Source: Cristatella mucedo (lineage: Eukaryota; Bryozoa; Phylactolaemata; Cristatellidae). Taken from it: a stretch of 64,000 nt of DNA. A program made the position numbers and the translations under genes. Position 1 is the stretch's first letter. Every line of letters starts with the position of its first letter. The DNA lies in assembly GCA_009760855.2 (NCBI GenBank), contig WPIO01000038.1, positions 895,001 to 959,000 of the forward strand. Reading direction: 5' to 3'. Below, in pieces: positions 63,471 through 64,000 of this stretch. The notes beneath the pieces were generated by a model. The model was given only the letters and a program-made list of their open reading frames with translations, searched no databases and had not been told where the DNA came from.

Positions 63471-64000
63471 CCAGACCGGTGACCATTTCAGTGGAGCCCC
63501 TGTGTCAATGGGTTAGGTTGCCTACATCAAAAGAGGCTGCCGACGTAAAGGGCGAAATCTTGGGCATCCCAGCGAGCAGCAAAATGCACACGCACAATCT
63601 TGACTTAGCAAGTGCTCGAACCAGGGCGCTCCGTCATGTTGCAATCCAAGTCATCTCTTACATTTAAAACGGCAAAGCCAGTTCAACACTAAGATAGGAG
63701 CGAAAGATTCATTTAATAATTAAGGCGAATTGTGAAGGTCAAGAGAGCGGCCTAGCCTCGTGCATAATTCCGGTCAAATTCAAGCTGTCAGAGCTGGCAG
63801 CAGCGAACGGAAAATATGAGCTGTACGATGCCAGATAGCTGGCGAGTGCATCATATAAAGGTACAGCCGGAAAGCGGGTCAAACTTGCACTTCATGCCCT
63901 CGACGACAAAGTATTACCTGCGTACATTCTACATGAAAGCCATCGGTTGTAAAGCTTTGTCAGCCCAAACGGATTTCAATTTTAACTTTTAAAGAAGCCA
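63471..64000. other. Intergenic, no features recognised
   Basis: No conserved frame in the last 530 bases. Confidence 0.4.

Overview
This is animal (metazoan) nuclear DNA, most likely from an invertebrate; I cannot name the phylum. The signs are short GT-AG exons separated by kilobase introns, an animal-type phytochelatin synthase, a FERM-RING ubiquitin ligase of the MYLIP/IDOL type, a CDK10 kinase, many truncated CR1/L2-like non-LTR retrotransposons, tRNA-derived SINEs and long simple-sequence tracts. Nothing prokaryotic was seen.

Three protein genes could be rebuilt exon by exon with matching splice phases. (1) CDK10 (PISSLRE-type cyclin-dependent kinase) lies on the minus strand from 9100 down to 1209. 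Six exons cover the start to just before the DFG motif; the remaining 3' exons are not recognised and probably lie left of the window. (2) Phytochelatin synthase lies on the plus strand. Exons at 11530-11829, 16821-17197 and 24788-25677 give the catalytic domain and the C-terminal domain; the start codon must be in an unidentified upstream exon. (3) A complete MYLIP/IDOL-like gene lies on the plus strand, 40112-59200, with seven exons encoding 462 residues (FERM F1, F2, F3, linker, C-terminal C3HC4 RING). CDK10 and phytochelatin synthase point away from each other across a GC-rich segment (about 9100-9960) that may be a shared promoter.

The rest is mostly repeats. LINE-A (copies at 1-860, 12010-12960, 17880-18580, 18585-19135 and elsewhere) and LINE-B (best copies at 31478-32770, 35435-37220, 57065-57970 and 60395-61640) are 5'-truncated reverse-transcriptase elements. 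LINE-B ends in an (ATT)n tail. A tRNA-derived SINE (SINE-1, about ten copies) carries a 3' tail very like that of LINE-B, which suggests a SINE/LINE partnership. A second tRNA-like SINE (SINE-2) has about six copies plus a head fragment. A fragment at 34975-35145 resembles the restriction-like endonuclease of R2-type elements. Simple repeats include a (CT)n/(GA)n fold-back tract of about 520 bp at 23109-23626.

Region by region: 1-9.1 kb CDK10 with LINE and SINE insertions; 9.1-11.5 kb GC-rich intergenic; 11.5-25.7 kb phytochelatin synthase with repeat-filled introns; 25.7-40.1 kb gene-poor, with long LINE-B copies and the endonuclease remnant; 40.1-59.2 kb the MYLIP-like gene; 59.2-64 kb only LINE relics and unassigned sequence. 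The three genes share no evident pathway (cell-cycle/transcription kinase, metal detoxification, ubiquitin ligation). I found no convincing novel multi-gene system; the most useful results are the gene reconstructions, the SINE/LINE tail sharing and some odd local structures.
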